A stretch of DNA of 64,000 bases from Hymenobacter gummosus (GCF_003970915.1 NZ_RXOF01000001.1:620001-684000), one strand, 5' to 3'; positions 52,989 through 61,825 are shown, counted from the first letter of the stretch. The notes: generated by a model not told the origin, from the letters alone. Translations and numbers: made by a program.

Positions 52989-54020
52989 ATGGTCCCGATC
53001 CAAAACCTCTATTACCTGCTCTGCTACGCCTGGAACCGCCTGCCGGAGCCGGGCGAGTGGCAGCACGTGGCCGAGCAGGAGTTTCACCGGCCGCTGGAGC
53101 TGCTCACCCAGCTGCTGCTGACGGGCACGCGCCGGCTGCTGCAGAAGGGCCTGCCACTGGGCTACGCCGAGCGCGAGGAGGAGCTGGCGGAGCTGCGCGG
53201 CCGCGTGCTGCTCACCCCCACCATCCGCCGCGACCTGCTGCGCCGGGGCCGGGCCGTGTGCGCCTACGACGAGCTGGGCCCCAACACCCCGCTCAACCGC
53301 CTGCTGGCCGGCACCCTCGACGCGCTGGGCCGTACCCGCCGCCTGCCCGCGGCCCTGCGCCAGCAGGTACGCCAGGTGCGCAGCCGCTTCCCCGAGGATG
53401 TTCAGCCCGCGCCGCTGACCCGCGCCGAGCTGCGCGCCGTGCGCCGCCTGCGCCTGCCGGGGCCGGAGAGCTTTCTGCTCAACGTCTGCACCCTGATCTA
53501 CCGCACTGCCCTGCCCGATACGGATACCGAGGGCCGCACCCGCTTCCACGATTTTCGCCGCGACGAGGCGCTGATGGCCGGCATTTTCGAGCGGTTCGTG
53601 CGCAACTTTTACCGCCTGGAGCAGCGCCGCTACCGGGTGCTGAGCGAAACCATCAGCTGGCAGGCCGAAGCCGACCGCACCGAGGACCTGGCCCTGCTGC
53701 CCAGCATGATTACCGATACCTCGCTGGAGTCGGCGGAGCGCAAGATCATCCTCGACACCAAGTACTACAACGTCGCCTTCAAGCCCCACCACGACCGGCA
53801 GCGGCTGATTTCACCCCACCTGTACCAGTTGTTTGCCTACCTGCAGAACCAGGCGGCGCAGACCGCGGTACCGCTGGAAGGCATTCTGCTTTACCCCGCC
53901 GCCACGCACGAGGCCGATTTGCGCTACGTGCTGGGCGGCTTCCCGGTGCGCGTCGTCACGCTCGACCTGAACCAGCCCTGGCCGGCTATTTCGGCGGCGC
54001 TGCTGGCCCTGGTGCAGTAA
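52989..54020 (+). CDS. mcrC: McrC-like nuclease subunit
   Basis: 343 residues. The N-terminal IQNLYYLLCYAWNRLPEPG and the middle FHDFRRDEALMAGIFERFVRNFY are typical of McrC; the C-terminal PD-(D/E)xK nuclease core is LPSMITDTSLESAERKIILDTKYY, with the catalytic Asp and Lys in ILDTKYY at about 254-260. ISPHLYQLFAYLQNQA is the following helix. McrC activates the McrB GTPase and cleaves DNA. It sits 136 bases after mcrB and its last 35 bases overlap the convergent esterase gene. Confidence 0.93.
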   Translation: MVPIQNLYYLLCYAWNRLPEPGEWQHVAEQEFHRPLELLTQLLLTGTRRLLQKGLPLGYAEREEELAELRGRVLLTPTIRRDLLRRGRAVCAYDELGPNTPLNRLLAGTLDALGRTRRLPAALRQQVRQVRSRFPEDVQPAPLTRAELRAVRRLRLPGPESFLLNVCTLIYRTALPDTDTEGRTRFHDFRRDEALMAGIFERFVRNFYRLEQRRYRVLSETISWQAEADRTEDLALLPSMITDTSLESAERKIILDTKYYNVAFKPHHDRQRLISPHLYQLFAYLQNQAAQTAVPLEGILLYPAATHEADLRYVLGGFPVRVVTLDLNQPWPAISAALLALVQ

Positions 54021-56580
54021 GCCCGGTGGGCGCGGTCAGGGTTTCTTCGGGCAACAGCGTCTGGTACGAGTTCCAGAACTCCTCCCGGTAAGGCACTTTG
54101 CCGACGACGTTCGTCATGCTCTGTTGCAGCACCACGGGCTGCTGCAGCTCCAGGCTGGTCGTGAGCAGGTCGTAGGCCTCGACGTGTCTGGTTTTGTGGC
54201 CGGTAGCCAGGCTCACGAAGTCTGAGGGGTAGTAGTGGCGGCTGTACTTGAGGTAGTACAGCCCGCCGGTTTGCTCGTACTGGTACACGTCGTAGGCCCG
54301 CCGACTTTCGCGCACGGGCCCGTCGAAGCCGAAGCGGCGCAGCACCTTCTTGTTGCGCATCGTGGTGGTGTCCCAGGTGGTGAAGGCCTCGTACTTGACC
54401 ACGGCGTAGTTGTCGGCGTCGATGAAGAGGCGGCCTTCGAAGGCGGCGGGCGAGGGGTAGGCGTAGGGCGTCGTAAAAGCGTTAGGCTTGCGGCACACGA
54501 AGCGGATCTGGTGGATGGTGCGGCCGTTGTACTCGGTTTCGCCCTCGCGCGTGAACGTGAAGTGCGAACCGGGTCCTTCGCTGAGCGGGTTACGGGTGGT
54601 CAGAATCGGGTCCCGCTCCCAGATCAGCCACATGCCCGACATATCCTGCTGGCGGTAGATGCCCGTGGCGTGGCGGCGCAGCTGGCGCACCTGGGTGAAG
54701 CGCGTGTCGGCGCCCCGCTCCCAGCTGCCGCGGCGGTAGCCCGTGGCGTCGTAAAAGTCGACGGCGGCTTCCTCGCGGCAGCGCACCGAGTCGCCGAGCT
54801 GGTCCTTGAACCGGTAGAAGAACTGCATGCTGTGCGCCGCCTGCGGGTAGTTGACGCTCAGCTTCTCCCGCGCCCTGGCCACGATGGCGGCCGCGCTCAG
54901 CGGAGCCTTCACCAGCACCTCACCCAGCAGATGGTCCTGCGGGGTAAGCTTCACCGCCAGCTCCTGGCCGGCGGCGAGGCGGGCCAGCGGCAGGCGCACC
55001 GAGCCGTAGCCCAGGCAGGATACCTGCACGGTGTCGCGGGCGGCGTACTCGGCCGGGATGAAGAGCAGGAACTTGCCTTCGGTATTGCTGATGGTGCCCA
55101 GCGTGGTGCCGCGCAGCCCTACGCTGGCAAACGACACGGGCGCGCCGGTTTTGGCGTCGAGCACCCGGCCGGGCAGGCGGCGGCCCGGCGCTACGGCTAC
55201 GGGCCCCACGGCCTCAGCCCCGATGGGCGTAACCGGCCGCATGGTGCGCGTGAAAATAATGCCGTCGAACAGCTGGGCCCAGGGCGCCAGCAGCGGCAGG
55301 TAGCCCAGCGGCGCGGCGTAGTAGCGGGCCTCGGGCGTGCGGCGCAAATCAGCGAAGCCCAGCGTGCAGCCCCGGGCCACGAAGGCCCGCTCCAGGCTCC
55401 CGGCCGGCGGGCGGGGCACTGGTTTTTGCTCCTGCGGGCGTATTGTCGCGCCGTAGCTGCCCTCGTAGGCGGTGAAGGCAATACTGTACACCTGCCCCGG
55501 CGCCAGCCCGGCCCGCACGTACTTTCCCATCGGCACGAAGCCGCTCAGTACGCCGCGCAGGGTCACTGTGTCGGCAGCCGGCTCATCGGCGGGCTCCAGC
55601 TGCCGGAGGCGGCGCAAGTAGCGCATGGCTACGGTATCGGTGCGACTGATGGGCGCGTAGCTGGCGGCAATGTGCGAGGAAGCGGCCCACACGATGATTT
55701 TCTCCCGCGGGTACTGCTGCCGGATAAGGTAAAGCAGGTTGTCGGCCATGAGCTGGTCGCGCCGCAGCGGGTTGGCCCGGCCGCGGGTGAAGTAGGCGCA
55801 CTGGTCTTCGACTTCGGCCGCCCAGCTGCGCAGCCACTGCCGCCAGAACGCCGCCCGCCCGACCTCGGCGGGCACGCGGGCCGCTACGTTGGCCAGGGAG
55901 CGGGAGGCTTTCTGCCGCCACTGCCGCCAGCGCACCGAGTCAGTGGGGCCCTGGCGCAGCTGGCGGAAGTCGCCGCCGTTGATGCTCTGGCCCAGAATTT
56001 CGTCGGCCAGGAAATGCTCCTCGGGGCGCCACTTGGTCCGGCAGTCCAGGGCCAGCAGCCGGCGCAGCTCGGGCAGGGCTTCGTCCTCGGTATACTCGCT
56101 CTGCAGCTGGCTGTCGAAGCCGGCCACGCGCAGGGCGGGGTGGGCGGCCAGGTAGGGCGCCAGGGGCTCGAACTCGGCCGTGCCCGACCAGATGCGCTTG
56201 TTGTACAAAAAGGCCTGCAACGCGGGCAGGGCCGGCTGCCCGGCGTGGATGGCTCGGTCGGCCCGGTCGGCCCCGTACATATCGGCCTCGAAGGCCAGCA
56301 CCGTGAAGCCCAGCGAATCGTGCAGGTAGCGCACCAGGGCCACTTTGGCTTCCAGCGTGGCCGCGTCCTGGTGGGTTTGCTCACCCAGCATCACCACCCG
56401 CGCCCCGCCGATGGCCCGGCCGATGGCAGCAAACGAGGGCGGCGGGCCCGGACTGAGGCAGGTCAGCGCGGCGGTGGGCGGGGCGGGCAGCGGCACCTGA
56501 GCCTGCGCAGGCAGCAGCCCCAGCCATAAGATCATGAATGCCCAACCGTAGACAACACTCTGCCGGAGGTAATACCGCAT
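53986..56580 (-). CDS. Erythromycin esterase-like protein fused to a surface module
   Basis: 864 residues with a signal peptide (AFMILWLGLLPAQAQ). Residues about 55-450 are an erythromycin-esterase-like domain: VVMLGEQTHQDAATLEAKVALVRYL, FEADMYGADRADRAI and KIIVWAASSHIAASY supply the conserved Glu, His and following His. A carboxypeptidase-regulatory-like domain follows near 467-555 (GRVLDAKTGAPVSFASVGLRGTTLGTISNTEGKFLL). The rest resembles the DUF5686-type extension found behind such domains in Bacteroidota. The true substrate is unknown; macrolide inactivation should not be assumed. It ends convergent with and overlapping mcrC. Confidence 0.85.
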   Translation of the reverse strand: MRYYLRQSVVYGWAFMILWLGLLPAQAQVPLPAPPTAALTCLSPGPPPSFAAIGRAIGGARVVMLGEQTHQDAATLEAKVALVRYLHDSLGFTVLAFEADMYGADRADRAIHAGQPALPALQAFLYNKRIWSGTAEFEPLAPYLAAHPALRVAGFDSQLQSEYTEDEALPELRRLLALDCRTKWRPEEHFLADEILGQSINGGDFRQLRQGPTDSVRWRQWRQKASRSLANVAARVPAEVGRAAFWRQWLRSWAAEVEDQCAYFTRGRANPLRRDQLMADNLLYLIRQQYPREKIIVWAASSHIAASYAPISRTDTVAMRYLRRLRQLEPADEPAADTVTLRGVLSGFVPMGKYVRAGLAPGQVYSIAFTAYEGSYGATIRPQEQKPVPRPPAGSLERAFVARGCTLGFADLRRTPEARYYAAPLGYLPLLAPWAQLFDGIIFTRTMRPVTPIGAEAVGPVAVAPGRRLPGRVLDAKTGAPVSFASVGLRGTTLGTISNTEGKFLLFIPAEYAARDTVQVSCLGYGSVRLPLARLAAGQELAVKLTPQDHLLGEVLVKAPLSAAAIVARAREKLSVNYPQAAHSMQFFYRFKDQLGDSVRCREEAAVDFYDATGYRRGSWERGADTRFTQVRQLRRHATGIYRQQDMSGMWLIWERDPILTTRNPLSEGPGSHFTFTREGETEYNGRTIHQIRFVCRKPNAFTTPYAYPSPAAFEGRLFIDADNYAVVKYEAFTTWDTTTMRNKKVLRRFGFDGPVRESRRAYDVYQYEQTGGLYYLKYSRHYYPSDFVSLATGHKTRHVEAYDLLTTSLELQQPVVLQQSMTNVVGKVPYREEFWNSYQTLLPEETLTAPTGLTAPGPAAPPK

Positions 56581-56666
56581 GGTAATAAGTCAGTAGTAAT
56601 GAAACGACGGGGCACGATGCGCACGGTTCTGCTTTCCAGGTCGCGTCCCAGCCGCGCAATAACGAG

Positions 56667-56695
56667 AAAAGCCCCGCCAACTTGCGTTGACGAGG
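56667..56695 (-). terminator. Terminator of the Ig-like T9SS gene
   Basis: Minus-strand stem GCCTCGTCAAC pairs with GTTGGCGGGGC (two G-U pairs) over a 4-base GCAA loop, followed by TTTTC. Plus coordinates of the stem are 56671-56695; it is 100 bases beyond the stop at 56795. Confidence 0.75.
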
Positions 56696-56794
56696 CCTTC
56701 GGTTGCGGTTCGGCGGTTTGCCGGGAGTAACGCCGCCGGCGGGCAGCACCGGCCAGGTACCGAACTGACCAAGTACCTGGACCGGTGCCCCGGC

Positions 56795-57907
56795 TTACTG
56801 GCGCACTATCCGGCGAATAAGGGTGCCATCGGCCGAGCTGGCGCGCAGCAGGTAGGCGCCCACCGGCAGCGGGCTCAGGTCCAGCTCCTGGGTAGCACCG
56901 CTGGCGGCGGGGCGCAGCGAGGCGCGGTACACCACCCGACCCACGGCATCGAAGATACTCAGCTCCAGAGGCTTGGCGTAGCCGGTGAGCGTGAGGGTAA
57001 GGCGGCCGGTACGGGTGGGGTTCGGGTATAGCTCCAGGGCAGCGGCGGCCAGGGGGTCGGCGGCGGCCGTCACCGTCAGCGGGGCGGAGGCCGGCGAGGC
57101 GCAGCCCTGGGCCGAGGTAACTACCACGGTGTAGGAGCCGAACTGCGCGCTGCCCGTCACCACGTACGTCTGCGCCGTGGCGCCGCTGATGGGCTGGCCG
57201 TTCAGGTACCATTGGTAGGCGCCGCCAGCCGGGGCCGCCGAGCTGGTCAGGGTGGTCGTCGGGCCGTTGTACTGCACGCTCACCGTGGGCGCGGCCGACG
57301 TAGCCGGGTTCACCGTCACCGTCACCTGGCTGGTAGCCGTGCAGCCGTTCAACGAGGCCGTCACGGTGTAGGTGCCCGAGCGGTTCGGGTCCACGTTGGC
57401 AATGGTCGGGTTCTGCAGCAGCGAAGTGAAGCCGGCCGGCCCGGTCCAGGAATACGAGGCGCCGGGCACCGCGGTAGCCGTCAGCAGCAGGTTGCCGCCC
57501 ACGCACGGCGGCCCGTTGCTGCCCGCCGTCACCGCCCCGATGTTGGTGATGGTAAGGTCCGTGCCGTTGTCGGCGCCCACGGTGGATGGGCTGGAGGCCA
57601 CCACCCGGACGCGGTAGGCAGCGCCGGTTACCGCGTTCTGGGGCAGCGTAGCGGTAATGGTGCCGCCGGCCGTGCCGGCCAGCGCGCCGATGCTCACCGG
57701 CGCCGCAAAGGACCCGGTTTCGTCCGAGAGCTGGGCCGTAAAGACGTTGTTGGTGCTAAAGGGCACGTCGACGGTGTAGAGCACTTGCACCGTGGCGCCC
57801 CTGCAGAAGGAGGTGTTGGTGAGCGTGGCGGTGATGATGGCGGCCGCGCTGGTATGCGCCCAGGCCGCGCTCAGCAGCACCAGCCAGAAAAGTAAACGGT
57901 GTTTCAT
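56795..57907 (-). CDS. T9SS cargo protein with Ig-like domains
   Basis: 370 residues from the Met at 57907, which starts a signal peptide (MKHRLLFWLVLLSAAWAHTSAAA). Three Ig-like or PKD-like domains follow: an N-terminal one (IITATLTNTSFCRGATVQV), one with CVGGNLLLTATAVPGASYSWTGP, and one with GGAYQWYLNGQPISGATAQTYVV. The T9SS type A signal is LELYPNPTRTGRLTLTLTG ... LPVGAYLLRAS. Likely a surface adhesin or structural protein. The 264 bases upstream contain an inverted-repeat bounded stretch. Confidence 0.88.
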   Translation of the reverse strand: MKHRLLFWLVLLSAAWAHTSAAAIITATLTNTSFCRGATVQVLYTVDVPFSTNNVFTAQLSDETGSFAAPVSIGALAGTAGGTITATLPQNAVTGAAYRVRVVASSPSTVGADNGTDLTITNIGAVTAGSNGPPCVGGNLLLTATAVPGASYSWTGPAGFTSLLQNPTIANVDPNRSGTYTVTASLNGCTATSQVTVTVNPATSAAPTVSVQYNGPTTTLTSSAAPAGGAYQWYLNGQPISGATAQTYVVTGSAQFGSYTVVVTSAQGCASPASAPLTVTAAADPLAAAALELYPNPTRTGRLTLTLTGYAKPLELSIFDAVGRVVYRASLRPAASGATQELDLSPLPVGAYLLRASSADGTLIRRIVRQ

Positions 57908-57968
57908 GGTGGGAGAAAAAGAGGTACGTGGTGTTACTCGCCCGCAGGTTAAGGCCATCGAAATCAAG

Positions 57969-58109
57969 GCTGAATGACGCCTGGCGGAGTTGACTTGTAT
58001 AAAGCTACCTTTTTAAAGTTTAAGCAATAACTGCGGAATGTTTCTATCGGAAACCTCGGATTCTGCGCCGGATTCCTGCAACTGCCGCCAGCCGTGGGCG
58101 TCATTCAGC
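57969..58109. repeat. 13-bp terminal inverted repeats around an AT-rich spacer
   Basis: GCTGAATGACGCC (57969-57981) and GGCGTCATTCAGC (58097-58109) are perfect inverted copies. Just inside, TGGCGG (57982-57987) pairs with CCGCCA (58085-58090). The 141-base unit carries an AT-rich core with a TACCTTTTTA word that may be a promoter for tldD. The layout is like a small MITE. Confidence 0.6.
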
Positions 58110-58171
58110 TTGCAAGCCCTGTTTTTTTCCCCTAAACTGACCTCTCACTCACTTCCCAAACCATTACTCCT

Positions 58172-59815
58172 TTGAAAAGACGTGATTTTGTCGGGCTGAC
58201 CGGCCTCGGGGTCGGCGCCCTGTTTTTGCCCGGCCTGAGCTTCGGCGGCACCACCGTGGACGCGGCCGAGCTGCTACAGCCCCTCGACGCGGCCCTGAAC
58301 AAGCGTATGGCCGACGCGGCCCTGAACGCGGCCAAGGCTGCCGGCGCCACCTACGCCGACGTGCGCATCGGCCGCTACCTGAACCAGAGCATCTTCGCCC
58401 GCGAAAAGCAGGTGCAGAACATCGTCAACGGCGAGAGTTTCGGGGCGGGCGTGCGCGTTATTGCCAACGGCACCTGGGGCTTCGCGGCCACCAACCAAGT
58501 GACGGAAGCCGGCTTGGCCAAAGCGGCCCAAACGGCCGTGCAGATTGCCAAAGCCAACGCCAAGGTGCAGAAGGAGCCGGTGAAGCTGGCTCCGCAGAAG
58601 GGCTACGGCGAGGTGTCGTGGAAGACGCCCATCCAGACCAACTCCTTCTCCGTGCCGGTGAAGGACAAGGTGGATTTGCTGCTGGCCGCCAACGCCGCCG
58701 CCCTCGACAACGGCGCCAACTTCGTCAACTCGGCCCTGTTCCAGGTAAACGAGCAGAAGTACTTCGCCAGCACCGACGGCTCGTACATCGACCAGGACGT
58801 GCACCGTATCTGGCCGACTTTCGGCGTCACGGCCATCGACCGGGCCTCGGGCAAGTTCCGCACCCGCGAGGCCCTGAGCGCGCCCATGGGCCTGGGCTAC
58901 GAGTACCTGGTGCCCAAGGCCGCCGACAAGATTGCCGGCCCCAGCGGCACCGGCCTCATCGGCTACAAGAACTCCTACGACATCATCGAGGATGCCAAGC
59001 TGGGCGCTCAGCAGGCCAAGGCCAAGATTACGGCTACCTCCGTCACGCCCGGCAAGTACGACCTGGTGCTCGACCCCAACCACCTGGGCCTGACCATCCA
59101 CGAAAGCATCGGCCACGCCACCGAGCTGGACCGCGTGCTGGGTTACGAGGCCAACTACGCCGGCACCTCCTTCGCCACGCTCGACTGGAAAAAGCAGAAC
59201 AAGCCCTACGGCTCCAAAATCGTCAACATCGTGGCCGACAAAACCCAGCCCGGCTCCCTGGGTGCGGTGGGCTACGACGACGAGGGCGTGAAGACCAAGG
59301 AGTGGGACATCATCAAGAACGGCATGCTGGTTGACTACCAGAAGATTCGCGACCAGGCGCACATCGTGGGCCAGAACGAGTCGGACGGCTGCTGCTACTC
59401 CCAGTCGTGGCAGGATGTGCAGTTCCAGCGCATGGCCAACATCAGCCTGCGCCCCGGCCAGCAGAAAATGTCGGTCGACGACATGATCAAGGACGTGGAC
59501 AAGGGCATCTACATTGCCGGCCGCGGCTCGTTCAGCATCGACCAGCAGCGCTACAACTTCCAGTTCGGCGGCACGGTGTTCTACGCCATCGAGAAGGGCA
59601 AGATTGCCGGGCAGATCGAGGACGTGGCCTACCAGGCCAACACCCAGGAATTCTGGAACTCCTGCTCCGCCATCTGCGACCAGTCGGACTACCGCCTGTT
59701 CGGCTCGTTCTTCGACGGCAAGGGCCAACCCTCGCAGGTGTCGGCCGTGAGCCACGGCTCCAGCACGACGCGCTTCAACGGGGTGAACGTGATTAACACG
59801 GCCCGGAAAGTTTAA
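58172..59815 (+). CDS. tldD: TldD-family metalloprotease with Tat-like signal
   Basis: 547 residues from a TTG start at 58172. The beginning KRRDFVGLTGLGVGALFLPG has a twin-arginine motif, so export to the periplasm is possible. The TldD zinc motif HESIGH (HExxxH) is at 310-315; NSCSAICDQ near 497-503 offers the Cys ligand expected in TldD. Partner TldE is encoded after an inserted four-helix gene. TldD/TldE in other bacteria degrades unfolded peptides and matures small peptides such as microcins; in Bacteroidota the substrates are not known. Confidence 0.92.
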   Translation: MKRRDFVGLTGLGVGALFLPGLSFGGTTVDAAELLQPLDAALNKRMADAALNAAKAAGATYADVRIGRYLNQSIFAREKQVQNIVNGESFGAGVRVIANGTWGFAATNQVTEAGLAKAAQTAVQIAKANAKVQKEPVKLAPQKGYGEVSWKTPIQTNSFSVPVKDKVDLLLAANAAALDNGANFVNSALFQVNEQKYFASTDGSYIDQDVHRIWPTFGVTAIDRASGKFRTREALSAPMGLGYEYLVPKAADKIAGPSGTGLIGYKNSYDIIEDAKLGAQQAKAKITATSVTPGKYDLVLDPNHLGLTIHESIGHATELDRVLGYEANYAGTSFATLDWKKQNKPYGSKIVNIVADKTQPGSLGAVGYDDEGVKTKEWDIIKNGMLVDYQKIRDQAHIVGQNESDGCCYSQSWQDVQFQRMANISLRPGQQKMSVDDMIKDVDKGIYIAGRGSFSIDQQRYNFQFGGTVFYAIEKGKIAGQIEDVAYQANTQEFWNSCSAICDQSDYRLFGSFFDGKGQPSQVSAVSHGSSTTRFNGVNVINTARKV

Positions 59816-60364
59816 GGTTAATGTGCTAATGCGGTAATGTGCTGAGGTGCTGATACCGCAAATCTTCGTTTATGGCCGCTCCTTCCGCCAACAATCCTGT
59901 ATTGCAGCTCTCATTTGAGTTTTCATTACAGGTGTTGGCTTACGTAGAGGAGTTGGAGCAAGTCCGACGCTACGTCATTGCGCAACAATTACTGCGTAGT
60001 GGAACCTCCATCGGGGCGAATGTACGCGAAGCGCAACACGCCGAAAGCCGGGCCGACTTTATTCATAAATGCAAGATTGCGGCGAAAGAAGCTAGCGAAA
60101 CGGAGTATTGGCTGCTGCTGTGTCAGCAGGCACCAAACTACCCCAATCCTCCCGCCGACATGCTCGGCAAGCTGACCAGCATCTGTCGGCTGCTCTCCAG
60201 CATTATCAGCACTGGCAAAGCCAATGGTTAATGCGCTAATGTGATTAATGTGCTGATGTGTTAATGGTCGTTCTTCATTCGCACATCAGCATATTCAGCC
60301 GCATCAGCACATTGCCCCCGCATTAGCACATCAGCACATTCCCACATCAGCACATCAACACATC
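59816..60364. repeat. TAATGTGC octamer repeats around the second four-helix gene
   Basis: Three tracts. First at 59817-59857 (TTAATGTG CTAATGCG, GTAATGTG CTGAGGTG), directly after the tldD stop. Second at 60226-60267 (TTAATGCG CTAATGTG, CTGATGTG), containing the stop codon of the four-helix gene. Third at 60279-60364, inverted (AGCACATC AGCACATT, CCCACATC), running right up to the tldE start codon. The units keep an 8-base step for most of their length. Confidence 0.85.
59872..60231 (+). CDS. Four-helix-bundle protein (S23/IVP family)
   Basis: 119 residues. The family motif is LLRSGTSIGANVREAQHAESRADFIHKCKIAAKEASETEYWLLL. The first helix (LQLSFEFSLQVLAYVEELEQVR) and last helix (LTSICRLLSSIISTGK) complete a four-helix bundle. 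Related proteins are encoded by 23S rRNA intervening sequences and many stand-alone chromosomal genes; function is unknown. It is inserted between tldD and tldE in the same direction, and its stop codon is made by the repeat tract. AT content is higher than in both neighbours, which supports acquisition. Confidence 0.9.
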   Translation: MAAPSANNPVLQLSFEFSLQVLAYVEELEQVRRYVIAQQLLRSGTSIGANVREAQHAESRADFIHKCKIAAKEASETEYWLLLCQQAPNYPNPPADMLGKLTSICRLLSSIISTGKANG

Positions 60365-61693
60365 ATGATATTATCCAAAGACGAAGCCCAGGCTATCCTG
60401 ACCAAGGTCCTGAGCTTCAGCACCGCCGATGAGTGCGAAGCCACGCTCAACGGCACCACCGGCGGCAACATCCGCACGGCCCGCAACACCGTCAGCACCG
60501 CCGGCGCCATCGACAACGTGTCGCTGGCTGTGGAGGCGCGCTTCGGCAAACGCTCGGGCATTGCCACCTGCAACCAGTTCGACGACGCCACCCTGCGCCG
60601 CTGCGTGCAGCGGGCCGAGGAAATTGCGCGCCTGGCTCCGGAAAGCCCCGAGTACGTGCCCATGCTGGGCCCCCAGCAGTACCCGAGCACCCCGGCCTTT
60701 GCGGCCAGCACCGCCGGCATCACGCCCGATTTCCGCGCCACCCAGGCCGCCAAGGGCATGGCCCTGTGCGACCAGAAAAAGGTTAGCTCGGCGGCTTTTC
60801 TGGAGGATGAGGCCGGCTTCGTGGCCAAGCGCAACAAGAAGGGCCTGGAGGCCTACCAGCAGTACACCAACCTGGACTACTCGGTGACGGTGCGCACGCC
60901 CGACGGCACCGGCTCGGGCTACGCCGCCGCCGACTTCACCGACATCAGCAAGTTCGACGCCGGCCGCCTGACGCAGATTGCCGCCGACAAAGCCACTTCC
61001 TCGGTGGGGGCCAAGGCCATTGAGCCGGGCAAGTACACCGTGATTCTGGAGCCGGCCGCCCTGGTAGCCAACACCGACGCTTCCCTGCTCGGCGCCCTGA
61101 TGAACGCCTTCGACGCCCGCTCGGCCGACGAGGGCCGCTCCTTCCTCAGCAAGAAGGGCGGCGGCAACCGCAAGGGCGAGAAGCTGTTCGACGAGCGCGT
61201 GACCATCTACTCCGACCCGGCCAGCGCGGACATTCCCAGCCTGGGCTTCGCCGGCGACGGGCGCCCCCGCCAGAAAGTCACCTGGATTGAGAAGGGCGTG
61301 GTCAAGAACCTGTTCAGCTCGCGCTTCTGGGCCCAGAAGCAGGGCATTCCGGACATTCCCCCGCCGGGCGGCTTCATCATGACCGGCGGCACCCAGAGCA
61401 CCGCCGACCTGATCAAGAGCACCCAGAAGGGCATCCTAGTGACGCGCCTGTGGTACATCCGCCCCGTAGACCCGCAGACGCTGCTTTACACCGGCCTCAC
61501 CCGCGACGGAACGTTCTACATCGAGAACGGCAAGATCAAGCACCCGATCAAGAACTTCCGCTTCAACGAGTCGCCCATCATCATGCTCAACAACCTGGAG
61601 GCCATCGGCCGGCCCCAGCGCCTGGGCGGCAACCTGGTGCCCCCGCTGAAGATTCGGGACTTCACCTTCACCTCCCTGTCCGACGCCATTTAG
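60365..61693 (+). CDS. TldD/PmbA-family protein (TldE-like partner)
   Basis: 442 residues. No HExxxH motif is present, as expected for the inactive partner TldE/PmbA that forms the heterodimer and encloses the active site with TldD. Landmarks are SLAVEARFGKRSGIATCNQF near 57, YTVILEPAALVANTDASLLGAL, DERVTIYSDPASADIPSLGFAGDGRPRQKVTWIEKGVVKNL and a C-terminal PLKIRDFTFTSLSDAI. No signal peptide is visible, in contrast to the Tat-like start of its partner. It begins at the ATG that ends the upstream repeat tract. Confidence 0.9.
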   Translation: MILSKDEAQAILTKVLSFSTADECEATLNGTTGGNIRTARNTVSTAGAIDNVSLAVEARFGKRSGIATCNQFDDATLRRCVQRAEEIARLAPESPEYVPMLGPQQYPSTPAFAASTAGITPDFRATQAAKGMALCDQKKVSSAAFLEDEAGFVAKRNKKGLEAYQQYTNLDYSVTVRTPDGTGSGYAAADFTDISKFDAGRLTQIAADKATSSVGAKAIEPGKYTVILEPAALVANTDASLLGALMNAFDARSADEGRSFLSKKGGGNRKGEKLFDERVTIYSDPASADIPSLGFAGDGRPRQKVTWIEKGVVKNLFSSRFWAQKQGIPDIPPPGGFIMTGGTQSTADLIKSTQKGILVTRLWYIRPVDPQTLLYTGLTRDGTFYIENGKIKHPIKNFRFNESPIIMLNNLEAIGRPQRLGGNLVPPLKIRDFTFTSLSDAI

Positions 61694-61800
61694 GGTAGGG
61701 TATGAGGGTGTGAGGGTAGGAGGGTATGAGTTAAGGGGTCATTGTTCTGGCAACTCCCAAACTCCTACCCTCATACCCTAAAACAACTCCAACCCTAACC
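61694..61800. repeat. AGGGTNNG paired-arm element 5 after tldE
   Basis: Left arm 61694-61735 (AGGGTATG AGGGTGTG, AGGGTAGG AGGGTATG, AGTT) follows the stop codon at once. Right arm 61751-61800, inverted (AGGGTATG AGGGTAGG, AGTTTGGG). The core is only about 15 bases. Confidence 0.75.
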
Positions 61801-61825
61801 TCCGCGCCCTTATTCCAAGCTGCGC

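Noticed and set aside
54235-56529. 764-codon plus-strand frame opposite the esterase fusion
   Set aside because: It is an antisense shadow with no recognisable motif; the minus-strand protein has three known domains.
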